The notes under the pieces are model-generated. The model saw only the letters and a list, made by a program, of their open reading frames with translations, did not search any database and was not told the DNA's origin. This document shows positions 48,204 to 57,735 of a stretch of 64,000 nucleotides of DNA, in pieces. The stretch comes from Bacillus cereus group sp. RP43 (lineage in GTDB: Bacteria > Bacillota > Bacilli > Bacillales > Bacillaceae_G). Location of the stretch: positions 558,001-622,000 of the forward strand of contig NZ_JARVHQ010000001.1 in assembly GCF_040459645.1 (NCBI RefSeq), read 5' to 3'. The translations under genes and the position numbers were made by a program. Position 1 is the stretch's first letter. Each line of letters starts with the position of its first letter.

Positions 48204-49226
48204 TCATGCTTCGGTCCTCTTCTCCGTATGTTCTGCCTGATTATTTGCAGCGTTGTGGAAGATGATTTTAATCGTCGTTCCTTTACCGACTTCAGAATCT
48301 AGTTTGACAGAGTGACCTAAATAATCACAAATTTTACTTACAATATAAAGTCCCATACCAGTAGATTCTCCGAATGCGCGACCGTTTTTCCCAGTGTAAA
48401 ACGGTTCAAATACTCTTCGAATATCTTCTTGCGGAATACCAACACCTTCATCGCGAACTTCTAAAATAATATCTTTTCCGTTTCGGTAAGCAGATAAGAA
48501 TACTTTCTTTCCGCGTTCACCAGAGTAACGAACTGCATTTGTCATTAACTGATAGATGATAAATTTTAGCCATTTCGCATCAGAAGCAACTTTTAAATCA
48601 GAATGGACTTCTAAAACAGGGAAGACACCATTACGAATGAATAGTTCTTTTAATCCGTTAATATTTTTTGTTACCGTATCTTTTAATGAAATCGTCTCGA
48701 CATGGAAGTCTTCATGGAAGTTATTTAATCTTGCCATGTATAAAGCCATATCAAGCCCTTGGTTCAGACGATCTAATTCCTGTTTAAACTTTGGAATTAA
48801 ATGTTCATCTTCCATTTCCAGCACCATAAGTTGCATGACGGAAACAGGTGTCTTCATTTGATGCACCCAATGGTTAATGAATAATTGATGTTCTTGTTGT
48901 TTTACTTCATACGATTGCAGTTCTTTTTGGAAGAGGCGGTACTGCGTACGCACGAGTTCATTGACACCGTGAGGCATCGGAGCAGTTGCTCTTTCAATAA
49001 ACGCATCTTCCATTTTTTCTGGTTGCTCACTTAATCTATGGTACATTCTACGATTACGAACGTAACGATAAGCGAGGAAACAAATGAATAAATATAAACT
49101 TAAAACGACGAAGTAAAATTTATTGTTTTGAAATCCATCTACTGCATCATAAAGAACGAAAATGATACCGAAGTTTAATACGTACAGTAGGAAAAATGCA
49201 AAATGATCACGTAAAAATAGCTTCAT
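48204..49226 (-). CDS. Intramembrane-sensing histidine kinase (BceS-like)
   Basis: 340 residues. Two helices (~10-28 and ~36-54) joined by only a few residues, so no outside sensor domain: the mark of BceS-type kinases that take the signal from a BceB permease. Phosphoacceptor H122 in HWVHQMKTPVSVM; ATPase motifs NAVRYSGERG, DEGVGIP and GESTGMGLYIVSK. Two bases after the response-regulator stop, translationally coupled. Confidence 0.92.
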   Translation of the reverse strand: MKLFLRDHFAFFLLYVLNFGIIFVLYDAVDGFQNNKFYFVVLSLYLFICFLAYRYVRNRRMYHRLSEQPEKMEDAFIERATAPMPHGVNELVRTQYRLFQKELQSYEVKQQEHQLFINHWVHQMKTPVSVMQLMVLEMEDEHLIPKFKQELDRLNQGLDMALYMARLNNFHEDFHVETISLKDTVTKNINGLKELFIRNGVFPVLEVHSDLKVASDAKWLKFIIYQLMTNAVRYSGERGKKVFLSAYRNGKDIILEVRDEGVGIPQEDIRRVFEPFYTGKNGRAFGESTGMGLYIVSKICDYLGHSVKLDSEVGKGTTIKIIFHNAANNQAEHTEKRTEA

Positions 49227-49228
49227 GC

Positions 49229-49924
49229 TTATTCACTCCAAGTTGCGTTAAAACGATACCCAAGTCCACGTACTGTTTCAATAGAGTTCTCAATACCAAG
49301 CTCATTAAACTTTTTACGAAGACGCGTAATGTTTACGTTTAATGTATTTTCCTCAACAAAACTTTCGTCATCCCAAAGCGCAGCTAATAAATCTTCACGG
49401 CTCGCTGTACGAGGGAATTTAGATAATAACATTTCTGCTAAAATTGCCTCTTTCTTCGTTAAAAGAACTTGTTCAGATCCAAAGTGAATTTCTGGACGTT
49501 CAGGGAATAGTTTTAAACCTTCTACTTCAACGATACGTTCTGAAATATTTGGTGCATAATCACCGTAAATACGGCGTAATTGACCTTTGATTTTTGCCAT
49601 TACAACGTCGTAGTGGAACGGTTTCGTAATGTAATCATCCGCACCGCTTTCAATCGCCATAATTTGCTCCATTTCACCAGCACGCGCTGAAATGAAAATA
49701 ATTGGACAAGTAGATTCATGACGAATTTGACGGCACCAGTAGAATCCATCGAATTTCGGTAAGTTTACATCAAGTAAAACAAGATGTGGTTTCACTGCGT
49801 TAAACGATTCCATAATATCATCAAAGTTTTCAGTAACAACAGCGTCGTACCCGTACTTTTGAATGTGAGATTGTAGTAATGATGAAATATTTGGATCGTC
49901 TTCAACGATTAAAATTTTGTACAT
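49229..49924 (-). CDS. Response regulator (BceR-like)
   Basis: 231 residues. Receiver with D9/D10 and phosphoacceptor D52 (VLLDVNLPKFDG); OmpR winged helix (~125-228) with LTKKEAILAEMLL and VRGLGYRF. Start ATG 49924 after GAGGAGGAATATAC; the extra in-frame codons upstream are the ribosome site itself. First gene of the module. Confidence 0.93.
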   Translation of the reverse strand: MYKILIVEDDPNISSLLQSHIQKYGYDAVVTENFDDIMESFNAVKPHLVLLDVNLPKFDGFYWCRQIRHESTCPIIFISARAGEMEQIMAIESGADDYITKPFHYDVVMAKIKGQLRRIYGDYAPNISERIVEVEGLKLFPERPEIHFGSEQVLLTKKEAILAEMLLSKFPRTASREDLLAALWDDESFVEENTLNVNITRLRKKFNELGIENSIETVRGLGYRFNATWSE

Positions 49925-50073
49925 ATGTATATTCCTCCTCAAAAAAACAATTGTAGCTATAGTGTATCATGTGTTTCAAGTCTTTTCATTATGTTGAAAT
50001 ATAAGCTATATAAATATACAAATTTAAAAAGGACATAGAACCTTTCTTTTTAGGTGAGAGAGAGGGTATAGCT

Positions 50074-50187
50074 ATGTATAGGGCGGTCAAAGCCTGTTTC
50101 TTCTCCATGCGAAGTAATATACATAGAATAGCTGTGGCGTATTTATATGACGAAAGATTAAACCAGATTTATATAGTATCAGTATAG
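50074..50187 (+). CDS. Possible 37-aa peptide
   Basis: Open frame MYRAVKACFFSMRSN.. with a purine-rich GAGAGAGAGGG about 7 nt before ATG 50074. Basic, with no recognised family and no terminator behind. It lies in the divergent gap between the BceR-like gene and the SdpR-like gene. Could be chance. Confidence 0.25.
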   Translation: MYRAVKACFFSMRSNIHRIAVAYLYDERLNQIYIVSV

Positions 50188-50224
50188 GTCAAAAGTGGAA
50201 AAGTAAAAAGGGCTATGGATATAA

Positions 50225-50270
50225 TTGACAATTAATAGTTTTCGATTTAATATTTAGATAAATATCTAAA
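50225..50270 (+). promoter_or_regulatory. Promoter and operator of the SdpR-like gene
   Basis: TTGACA (50225-50230) - 17 bp - TAATAT (50248-50253). The palindrome TTTAGATAAATATCTAAA (50253-50270) covers the start-point region, a typical ArsR-family autorepressor operator. The rest of the 49925-50298 gap shows only the doubtful ORF at 50074. Confidence 0.75.
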
Positions 50271-50298
50271 TGTCTAATTAGTGAGAGGAAGAAAGACA

Positions 50299-50571
50299 TT
50301 GAATCAAGCATTCAAAGCATTAGCAGATCCAACAAGGCGAAAAATTTTAGATTTATTAAAAGAAGGCGATCTAACCGCTGGTGAAATTGCTGAACAGTTC
50401 AATATGACAAAGCCAAGTATTTCACATCATTTAAGTGCATTAAAAAATGCTGAACTTATTCAAGATGAAAAGAAAGGGCAATTCGTTGTGTACTCATTGA
50501 ACACGACTGTATTTCAAGATTTATTGACTTGGGTGTTTACGTTTACGAATAAGGGGGAAGAGGGGAAATGA
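50299..50571 (+). CDS. ArsR-family autorepressor, SdpR-like
   Basis: 90 residues from TTG 50299, which gives MNQAFKALADPTRRKILDLL, the same start and length as B. subtilis SdpR. Winged helix with recognition helix TKPSISHHLSALK. GAGGAAGAAAG is the ribosome site; the longer GTG reading (50281) would consume it. SdpR represses its own operon until SdpI, occupied by toxin, captures it at the membrane. The next gene, overlapping by 4 bp, is SdpI-like. Confidence 0.88.
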   Translation: MNQAFKALADPTRRKILDLLKEGDLTAGEIAEQFNMTKPSISHHLSALKNAELIQDEKKGQFVVYSLNTTVFQDLLTWVFTFTNKGEEGK

Positions 50572-51203
50572 GAAAACATCTTTTTGCAATTATATTAATT
50601 TTTATAACTTGTATCGCATGGGCGTTTGCTTGGCCTCATTTACCGGATACAATTGCGACGCATTGGAGCGGCGGTAAGGTAGATGGATATTCGTCTAAAT
50701 TATATGGAATGATTTCTATGGTTGGAATTATGATTGCGTTATATATATTTCTAAATGTAATACCGAAGATTGATCCAAGGAAAGCAAATTATGAGAAATT
50801 TTCTAAAGCTTTTATGATGATGAATAATGGGATACTCCTGCTACTATTTGTAGGGAATATAGATATTATTACAAGTGGACTTGGGTATAACTTATTCATT
50901 AATCGTGTGCCGGAATTATTAGTGGGTGTTTTGTTTATAGTCATCGGCAATTATTTGCCACAATGCAAGCCTAACTTTTTCGTTGGGATGCGTAATCCTT
51001 GGACATTAAGTAATGAAGAAGTATGGAGAAAGACACATCGATTTAGCGGGAAAGTATTTGTGGTGTTAGGACTTATTATGATTATAAGTGTTTTCGCTCC
51101 AGCTGATTTGAGATCTTATATGATGCTCGGGATTATAGTAGTTGCTGTTATCATAACGAATTTATATTCTTACGTTTTATATAAAAAAGAAATGCAATTG
51201 TGA
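50568..51203 (+). CDS. SdpI-family immunity/signal protein
   Basis: 211 residues with about six membrane helices. N-terminal DUF1648-type segment (WPHLPDTIATHWS..GKVDGYSSK) and a C-terminal SdpI/YhfL part (GMRNPWTLSNEEVWRKTHR). In B. subtilis SdpI gives immunity to the SdpC peptide and sequesters SdpR. No sdpC-like toxin gene is in the window, so this may protect against a foreign peptide. Confidence 0.88.
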   Translation: MRKHLFAIILIFITCIAWAFAWPHLPDTIATHWSGGKVDGYSSKLYGMISMVGIMIALYIFLNVIPKIDPRKANYEKFSKAFMMMNNGILLLLFVGNIDIITSGLGYNLFINRVPELLVGVLFIVIGNYLPQCKPNFFVGMRNPWTLSNEEVWRKTHRFSGKVFVVLGLIMIISVFAPADLRSYMMLGIIVVAVIITNLYSYVLYKKEMQL

Positions 51204-51271
51204 GCAATAAGGGATTGAACTGTACTAGTCAAATTTTATATTTATAGTTTCTATGTGTTAAGAGATTTAAA

Positions 51272-51312
51272 TACTCAGTGGGGATAATGAAAAGCTCGCT
51301 GAGTAATTTTTT
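51272..51312 (+). terminator. Terminator after sdpI-like gene
   Basis: TACTCAG/CTGAGTA stem with a 20-nt loop and a seven-T run. Confidence 0.7.
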
Positions 51313-51362
51313 TGATTTTAGGTCTGAAAATTCAGTTAAAAATATAGTTTGGGGGAAATTAC

Positions 51363-52079
51363 ATGTTAGAAATTATAAATTTTAGCAAGACATACAAAGG
51401 TGGTAAGAAAGCAGTAGATCATTTAAATATTACTGTTCAAGCAGGAGATATCTTTGGATTTATCGGGCATAACGGTGCGGGAAAAAGTACAACAATTAAG
51501 TCGTTAGTAGGAGTTATAGATTTTGAAGAGGGTGAAATTTTTGTTGATGGCCACTCAGTAAAAAAGGATCCGATTGCATGTAAGAAAGTAATGGCGTATA
51601 TTCCTGATAATCCAGATTTATATGAGCAATTAACAGGAATTCAATATTTGAACTTTGTTGCTGACGTGTTTAAAGTGTCTGCGAAGGATCGGGAAGAACA
51701 GATACAGAAGTATGGGGATGCCTTTGAGATTACACCTTACTTAGGAGACTTAATTTCTTCTTATTCACACGGTATGAAACAAAAAGTAGCGATTATATCG
51801 GCGGTTTTACATAAACCGAAATTATTAGTTTTAGATGAACCTTTCGTTGGTCTTGATCCAAAGGCAGCCGTAGTATTGAAAGGTATTATGAAGGAGCTTT
51901 GTGAAAAGGGAAGTGCAATTTTCTTTTCTACGCACGTTTTAGATGTGGCGGAGAAGTTATGTAATAAAATAGCGATGATTAATAGAGGGAAATTAGCACT
52001 TTCAGGGGAAGTAAATTCTTTAATAAAAGAAGGCTCATTGGAAGAGCTCTTTATGGAGGAGCTTGCTAATGAATACTAG
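51363..52079 (+). CDS. ABC-2 transporter ATPase
   Basis: 238 residues. Walker A GHNGAGKST, Q-loop IPDNPDLYEQLTG, signature SYSHGMKQK and Walker B LLVLDEPFVGLDP. EcsA/YhcG-type exporter ATPase. Paired with the permease that starts inside its last codons. Substrate unknown; could export a peptide or work in envelope stress. Confidence 0.9.
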   Translation: MLEIINFSKTYKGGKKAVDHLNITVQAGDIFGFIGHNGAGKSTTIKSLVGVIDFEEGEIFVDGHSVKKDPIACKKVMAYIPDNPDLYEQLTGIQYLNFVADVFKVSAKDREEQIQKYGDAFEITPYLGDLISSYSHGMKQKVAIISAVLHKPKLLVLDEPFVGLDPKAAVVLKGIMKELCEKGSAIFFSTHVLDVAEKLCNKIAMINRGKLALSGEVNSLIKEGSLEELFMEELANEY

Positions 52080-53643
52080 TAGTTTAGGTCTGTTGAAAAT
52101 CCGGTTGATAACGCAGCTAGGTTTAAATACCTTTAAATACGAAAAAGATAAGAAAAAGAAGCAGAATAAGATTTTGCTGACAGCATCTATTGCCCTAGTT
52201 GGTGTCATGTTAATGTTATATTGCGGAACCTCGGCATATGGATTGGTGAAACTAGAAATGAGTGAAATTATTCCAGTTTATGCACTAGTTATTAGCAGTG
52301 TATTAACGTTGTTTTTCACTATATTTAAGGCAAATGGAGAAATTTTTGCTTTTAAGGACTATGATTTTTTAATGTCATTGCCGATTTGTGTAAGTACTGT
52401 TATTGCAAGTAGATTTTTGTATTTATACTTGCTGAATACGATCTTTTCAATCATAATCATGCTACCGATGGGAGTTGTTTATGGCATACATGAGAAGCCA
52501 TCAGTTGTTTTTTACTTTATGTGGTTCATCAGTATGTTTATAGCATCTTTAATCCCAACAACAATAGCAGCGATCTTTGGAGCTGGGATTACGGCAATCG
52601 CTTCTAAATTTAAAAATACGAATAAAATAACTACGATTTTAAGTTTTATAGTAATTATTACATTCGGTTTCTTTATGCTAAAAAACGGAAATGCTCAATA
52701 TAGCCTTAATGATATGAATGGAATTGGTGCAATTGTTTCAGAGCAATTAACGAAAGTGTATCCATTAGCTAACATGTTTCAAAAAGCAATTGTTAATGCT
52801 GATATTATAGCCTTCATCCTATTCGTTGGGATATCAGTTATTTGGTATTATCTTTTTGTAAAAATACTTTCGTTAAAATATAAGCAAATAAACACAGGGA
52901 TTTCCACTTATCATATGCTTTCAAATTATGAGATTAATAGTATGAGAAAAGAAAGTGTATTGGTTGCATTGTATAAAAAAGAGCTGAAACGTTTCTTCTC
53001 TTCTACAGTGTATGTCATAAATAGTGGAATGGGAGTCGTGATGGCGATAGCTTTCTCGCTGGCTATAGTTGTAGTAGGGCCAAGTCAATTAATAGCGTAT
53101 CCTGGAATTGAGCCCCTGTTGCAAAAGATTGCTCCATTTGCTATTGCAGCAGCGATTTCGATGACGTGTACAACATGTGTGTCATTGTCTTTAGAAGGAA
53201 AAAATATATGGATTATTAAGTCATTGCCTATAGCGCCAAAGATGATTTATGACAGTAAAATTCTTATGAATCTTTCATTGACTATACCTGTATCACTTAT
53301 TAGTGCTGTATTACTAATAATAGGGTTAAAATTAGATGTTTGGAGTTCTTTTTTAATCATAATAACACCGATAACATATTCAGTATTTTCGGCAGTATGG
53401 GGGATTTTTATTAATAATCGATTGGGTTATTATGATTGGGTATCAGAAACGCAAGTAGTAAAACAAAGTGTAGGATCGTTTGTCGGTATGTTTGGTGGCT
53501 TAATTGTGGCTGTTATACCTGCCTTATTAATCGGTACGGCTGCTATCTCGAACTACAGAGTATTTACTTTTTTATTTGTTATAGTGCTTACGAGTATTAC
53601 TATTTTCTTGTATAGGAACGAGTCGAGAAGAAGTATAAAATAA
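52069..53643 (+). CDS. ABC-2 transporter permease, large
   Basis: 524 residues from ATG 52069, with GGAGGAGC upstream; overlaps the ATPase stop. About twelve helices in two halves, with a hydrophilic Lys-rich head (~22-35) and loop near the middle (HMLSNYEINSMRKES). Resembles the large YhaP/PadR-associated ABC-2 permeases. Function not assigned. Confidence 0.85.
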   Translation: MNTSSLGLLKIRLITQLGLNTFKYEKDKKKKQNKILLTASIALVGVMLMLYCGTSAYGLVKLEMSEIIPVYALVISSVLTLFFTIFKANGEIFAFKDYDFLMSLPICVSTVIASRFLYLYLLNTIFSIIIMLPMGVVYGIHEKPSVVFYFMWFISMFIASLIPTTIAAIFGAGITAIASKFKNTNKITTILSFIVIITFGFFMLKNGNAQYSLNDMNGIGAIVSEQLTKVYPLANMFQKAIVNADIIAFILFVGISVIWYYLFVKILSLKYKQINTGISTYHMLSNYEINSMRKESVLVALYKKELKRFFSSTVYVINSGMGVVMAIAFSLAIVVVGPSQLIAYPGIEPLLQKIAPFAIAAAISMTCTTCVSLSLEGKNIWIIKSLPIAPKMIYDSKILMNLSLTIPVSLISAVLLIIGLKLDVWSSFLIIITPITYSVFSAVWGIFINNRLGYYDWVSETQVVKQSVGSFVGMFGGLIVAVIPALLIGTAAISNYRVFTFLFVIVLTSITIFLYRNESRRSIK

Positions 53644-53682
53644 GAAGCTGCTCTTCCTTTAAAAAGGAAGAGCAGCTTTTTT
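53644..53682. terminator. Bidirectional terminator
   Basis: AAGCTGCTCTTCCTTT/AAAGGAAGAGCAGCTT perfect stem with T-run, between convergent genes. Confidence 0.95.
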
Positions 53683-53708
53683 ATTTTGAAACAGTTCAGA
53701 TCCTTATA

Positions 53709-54581
53709 TTACTTTTTCAAAACAGGTACCCATATTTCGCTTCTGAAATTCGGCGAGGATATATCTTTACTTTCATTCCATAAAATTTCCGGACCTTCTG
53801 CTAGTTCATAGTTTGAAGAAGGGAACAATTCGGAATAAATACGTCCCCATACATTTTGTAATGCACTAGGAAATGGGCCAATAGCTTCAAATATAGCCCA
53901 CGTTGAAGCCGCAACTTCAAGCTGTTTGAATTGCTTTGGACAATCCTTTGTTGCGGCTACTCCAATATAGTGATCGAGTTCGCCTTTTTCCTCCATTCTT
54001 CCTTCAGAAAAATTTGTAGAAGCACTAATGAGTCCTGTAGGTTCAATATTTGAAAGGGACTTTAATGTTTGAATAGACTCTGGGTTTAAACTTTTCCACA
54101 TCGAGGCAATTTCTTCATTTACACCATTGAAAACGATTGGTACTCGTTTTGTAATACCTATAATTCGAAATGAGTCTTTTTCTTCAATTCGATAGTTCAT
54201 TTCATTTCCTCCTTGAATGGATAGTTGGAAGGTCATCGGTGAATAAGCTTTCAAAGAATGACTACTATTTCGGGCCTCTGAAGGTGTTATGCCGTGTAAG
54301 TTTTGAAATGCACGAGAGAATGAATCTGGTGAATTGTAGCCATATTTAATAGCGACATCAATGACTTTTACATTGCTGTTTTTTAGTTCAAAGGCAGCGA
54401 GAGTAAGACGTCTACAGCGAATATAATCAGATAGTGATATGCCAGCTAGAAATGAAAACATTCTTTTAAAGTGATATTCAGAGCAGAGAGCTAGCCTCGC
54501 AACTTCTTTAAAATCAATTTCATCTGTCAGGTTGTATTCAATATATTGCATTGCTGCATTCATATTTTTTAGTGAATCCAT
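53709..54581 (-). CDS. AraC-family regulator with GyrI-like effector domain
   Basis: 290 residues. Two helix-turn-helix motifs in ~8-105 ([17 protein letters not shown] and [19 protein letters not shown]), then an AraE_N/GyrI-like ligand domain (~130-290, [16 protein letters not shown].. start). Resembles Rob/SoxS-type multidrug regulators with small-molecule binding. Start ATG 54581 has AAAGGAGG; longer upstream reading is not supported. Divergent from the BceAB-type genes. Confidence 0.88.
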   Translation of the reverse strand: MDSLKNMNAAMQYIEYNLTDEIDFKEVARLALCSEYHFKRMFSFLAGISLSDYIRCRRLTLAAFELKNSNVKVIDVAIKYGYNSPDSFSRAFQNLHGITPSEARNSSHSLKAYSPMTFQLSIQGGNEMNYRIEEKDSFRIIGITKRVPIVFNGVNEEIASMWKSLNPESIQTLKSLSNIEPTGLISASTNFSEGRMEEKGELDHYIGVAATKDCPKQFKQLEVAASTWAIFEAIGPFPSALQNVWGRIYSELFPSSNYELAEGPEILWNESKDISSPNFRSEIWVPVLKK

Positions 54582-54667
54582 TAAATGACCTCCTTTGCAA
54601 TTAGAATAGCAGGAAAGAAATAGCTTCATCCGACATTTCGTGCACAACTTTGTAGGTGCATTTTTTA

Positions 54668-54733
54668 CCTTACAAAATTGTAATGTTCCTGTAAGGAGAA
54701 TGAATGGATGGTATGATATCCCAATGCTATAGT
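54668..54733 (+). promoter_or_regulatory. Dyad-promoter P1 upstream of the second BceAB transporter
   Basis: CCTTACA (54668-54674) and TGTAAG (54690-54695) form a 28-bp dyad. Nine bases later lies TGGATG (54705-54710, -35 position), then 17 bp and TATAGT (54728-54733), with TG before the -10. Same spacing as P2 (54785) and the promoter at 61576. The weak -35 suggests activation by a regulator bound to the dyad. Confidence 0.6.
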
Positions 54734-54784
54734 AACAAAGTACTTTCATTCATTAAGTTAAATTTTTATGTCTTTACTTAGGTG

Positions 54785-54850
54785 CCTTACATAACTGTCA
54801 TGTTTGTGTAAGAAACATCGATAGTGGCAAGAGTAGAGAATGTATATAGT
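54785..54850 (+). promoter_or_regulatory. Dyad-promoter P2 upstream of the second BceAB transporter
   Basis: CCTTACA (54785) and TGTAAG (54807-54812) with 23 of 28 positions equal to P1; then 9 bp, TAGTGG (54822-54827), 17 bp, TATAGT (54845-54850). The downstream bases ATCGATAGT also occur behind the dyad at 61576. 36 bp before the ATPase start. Confidence 0.65.
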
Positions 54851-54885
54851 GAAAATAGAGAATAGAAGAAATGAGGGATGTCGAG

Positions 54886-55656
54886 ATGAAAACAGTGTTA
54901 GAAGCAAAAAATATTGAAAAAGTGTATGACACGGGTGGTAATAAATTTGCAGCGTTAAAAGGTATTAACTTACAAGTAAAAGAAGGTGAGTTCGTTGGAA
55001 TTATGGGACCTTCTGGTTCTGGTAAGACGACTCTTTTAAATGTTCTTTCTACAATTGATAATGCGACGAACGGTGAAATTTTAATTGATGGAAAAGATAT
55101 TGTGAAGATGAATGATGATAAGCTAGCTTTGTTCCGCCGCGATCATTTAGGTTTCATTTTCCAAGATTATAACTTATTAGATACATTAACGGTGAAAGAA
55201 AATATCGCTTTACCTCTTGCATTATCAAAGGTGAAAGCGAGCGAAATTGACCGCCGTGTTCTTGAAATCTCGAAGAAATTCGGTATTGATCATATTTTAA
55301 GTCAGTTTCCTTATCAAGTGTCTGGTGGACAGAAGCAGCGCTGCGCCGCATCACGGGCAATCGTTACAAATCCAAGTATGATTTTCGGGGACGAGCCAAC
55401 TGGAGCACTCGATTCTAAATCAGCAACAGATTTATTAGAAAGTATGAAGTCATTAAATGAATATGATAACTCAACAATTTTAATGGTAACGCACGATGCA
55501 TTTGCGGCGAGTTATTGTAAAAGAGTTATTTTTATTAAAGATGGTGAACTATATAAAGAATTGCATCGCGGTGAATCGACGCGTAAACAGTTCTTCCAAA
55601 AAATCGTTGACGTAATGTCTTCTATTTCTGGAGGTATGGCTGATGACCTTATCTAG
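54886..55656 (+). CDS. ABC transporter ATPase (second BceA-like)
   Basis: 256 residues. Walker A GPSGSGKTT, Q-loop FQDYNLLDTLTVKEN, signature SGGQKQRCAASRA, Walker B MIFGDEPTGALDS. Start ATG 54886 with GAGGG 8 nt upstream; an in-frame ATG at 54871 lacks a site. Couples to the permease by a 14-bp overlap. No dedicated kinase/regulator pair is adjacent. Confidence 0.92.
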   Translation: MKTVLEAKNIEKVYDTGGNKFAALKGINLQVKEGEFVGIMGPSGSGKTTLLNVLSTIDNATNGEILIDGKDIVKMNDDKLALFRRDHLGFIFQDYNLLDTLTVKENIALPLALSKVKASEIDRRVLEISKKFGIDHILSQFPYQVSGGQKQRCAASRAIVTNPSMIFGDEPTGALDSKSATDLLESMKSLNEYDNSTILMVTHDAFAASYCKRVIFIKDGELYKELHRGESTRKQFFQKIVDVMSSISGGMADDLI

Positions 55657-57592
55657 AATTGCCCTCCGCAACATACAGCGGAATTTTAAAGACTACTTTG
55701 TATATTTTGCATCTATGATTTTTAGTATCGTCATTTACTTTACATTTAAAGCACTGCAATATAATTCACAAATGGAAAAAGCAGCGGAAGCCTCTAAAAA
55801 GATTAGCGGTGCGTTTCAGGTTTCCAGTGTGATGCTTATCATTTTCGTAGCAGTGTTCATTATATATTCGAACGGATTCTTTACACGTAAACGTAAAAAA
55901 GAAGTTGGCTTATATTCTTTATTAGGTATTCGTAAAAGACAAATTGGTAAAATGCTCTTTTATGAAAATATGTTAATGGGATTAATGTCATTAGTAATCG
56001 GGATTGCGATTGGTAGTGTCCTTTCAAAATTATTCCTTGAGTTATTAGTAAGTATGATGGGATTAAACTTAAACGTCCATTTTGAAGTACCGATGGCTGC
56101 CATTATTGATACAGCAATTATTTTCTTTGTGATTATTTTATATACATCACTCCAAGGGTATCGTTTAATTTATCGCTTTAAGTTAATTGAACTTTTCCGC
56201 GCAGAACGTGAAGGAGAAGCAATGCCAAAAGGATCTGTCATTATGGCATTAATTTCAGTTTTCTTAATCGGTTCAGGTTATTTCTTAGCGTTAATGTTTA
56301 TGAAGGCAATTATGTATGCAAACTTTATGGCAGTTGCACTTTATATTTTACTTGCGACAGTATTAGGTACGTACTTACTATTTATGTTCTTTACTGTATT
56401 CGTATTGAAACGTGCAAGAAATAATAAATCATCGTTTTATAACGGTATGAATATGGTAACGACGTCACAGCTACTATATCGTATTAAAGGGAATGCAAAG
56501 TCACTTGCGACAATTTCTATTTTAAGTGCGGTAACATTAACAGCGGTTGGTACGTCAGTTACGATGTATTACAACACATTTACACAATCAAAAGCAGTTG
56601 CACCATACAGCTACTCTTATGAGAAGAAAGATGCAGAACTAGATAAGAAAGTAAATGCGATTTTTGCTGAGGAAAAAGAGAATCATCCTGTAAAAGATCA
56701 ATTTGAAGTTGAGATGGTTCCTGTAAAAGGAAAGTTTGAAGGAGTTAAAGTCGATTTCATCTTTAATATGAACTACAGTATCTCAGAGAAATATCAATTT
56801 ATATCTCAATCTGAATTTAATAAACTTGCTAAAAAAATCGATGCAGAAACAGTGAATATAGCTGCCGGTGAAGCCTTTATATATGATAGTTCTTATATTG
56901 AAGGGTATGAGTTTAGCCCTGAATATAAAGGAAATAAAGCGGTATTCCAAATTGGAAATGAAACGAAGACATTGACGATCCAAGGTGCAAATAATAATGC
57001 AATTACGAACTTAGGTGAATTAGTTGTTGTCGTTCCAGATGAAATGTATGAACAAGCGAAGCAAGCATTTGGAACACGTGTTGTGAAAAATATTGATGTA
57101 AAAGATGAAAGAAACAGTAAAGTATTAACAGAAAAACTAACAAAAGTGATGCCAGCTGGTGAATCAGAAATGGCACCACCATTTAGAGACTTCTATACTG
57201 GTTTCCATATGGGACTTGAAGCAACTGGACTAATGATGTTCATCGGAATGTTCTTAGGACTTGTATTCTTACTAGCAACAGGTTCTATTATTTACTTCAA
57301 ACAGCTAACAGAGGCAAGTGCAGATCGTGAGCGTTACGTTGTCCTTCATAAAATCGGTGTAACGAAACAAGAAATGAAAAAAGCTATTGCAAAACAAGTG
57401 AGCTTTATCTTTGCAATTCCACTAGTAATCGGAATTCTACACAGTTTGTTTGCATTAAAAGGTTTAGGGAACATACTACCATTTGAAATTATGATTCCGC
57501 TTCTAATTAGTATCGGAGTATACAGCGTTATTTATATCGGATATTACTTCTTAACAGTTCGCTCTTATTATAAGATTGTGAGTGCGAAGTAA
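55643..57592 (+). CDS. BceB-type ABC permease (second transporter)
   Basis: 649 residues. Start MTLSRIALRNIQRNFKDYFV, FtsX block (~17-180), extracellular domain of ~200 residues (~310-515) and three final helices. Only distantly similar to the three permeases at 41-48 kb. With its ATPase it should form a peptide-antibiotic resistance transporter; specificity unknown. GGAGGT ribosome site within the ATPase gene. Confidence 0.9.
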   Translation: MTLSRIALRNIQRNFKDYFVYFASMIFSIVIYFTFKALQYNSQMEKAAEASKKISGAFQVSSVMLIIFVAVFIIYSNGFFTRKRKKEVGLYSLLGIRKRQIGKMLFYENMLMGLMSLVIGIAIGSVLSKLFLELLVSMMGLNLNVHFEVPMAAIIDTAIIFFVIILYTSLQGYRLIYRFKLIELFRAEREGEAMPKGSVIMALISVFLIGSGYFLALMFMKAIMYANFMAVALYILLATVLGTYLLFMFFTVFVLKRARNNKSSFYNGMNMVTTSQLLYRIKGNAKSLATISILSAVTLTAVGTSVTMYYNTFTQSKAVAPYSYSYEKKDAELDKKVNAIFAEEKENHPVKDQFEVEMVPVKGKFEGVKVDFIFNMNYSISEKYQFISQSEFNKLAKKIDAETVNIAAGEAFIYDSSYIEGYEFSPEYKGNKAVFQIGNETKTLTIQGANNNAITNLGELVVVVPDEMYEQAKQAFGTRVVKNIDVKDERNSKVLTEKLTKVMPAGESEMAPPFRDFYTGFHMGLEATGLMMFIGMFLGLVFLLATGSIIYFKQLTEASADRERYVVLHKIGVTKQEMKKAIAKQVSFIFAIPLVIGILHSLFALKGLGNILPFEIMIPLLISIGVYSVIYIGYYFLTVRSYYKIVSAK

Positions 57593-57598
57593 TAAGGG

Positions 57599-57632
57599 AG
57601 CAGCTATCGCTATAGGCGGTAGCTGTTTTTTT
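57599..57632 (+). terminator. Terminator after second BceAB
   Basis: AGCAGCTATCGC-TATA-GGCGGTAGCTGTTTTTTT. Confidence 0.9.
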
Positions 57633-57735
57633 ATTCTTCATAAAATCTTAAGAAATCTCCTCAATTTTTATTAAGAAACGATAGTTATACTTAAACACAA
57701 GTTAAAAACTATTGAACGAATGGGGAGAGATTTAC

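Noticed and set aside
51272..51312. Possible further bcr1 relic (CAGTGGGGAT shared with bcr1)
   Set aside because: Only about ten bases agree and the hairpin works as an ordinary terminator.
57647..57691. CTTAAGAAA/TTAAGAAA pair and TATACT before the methyltransferase gene, resembling the dyad promoters
   Set aside because: The spacing does not match the three consistent sites and the half-sites differ, so it was left out of the regulon.
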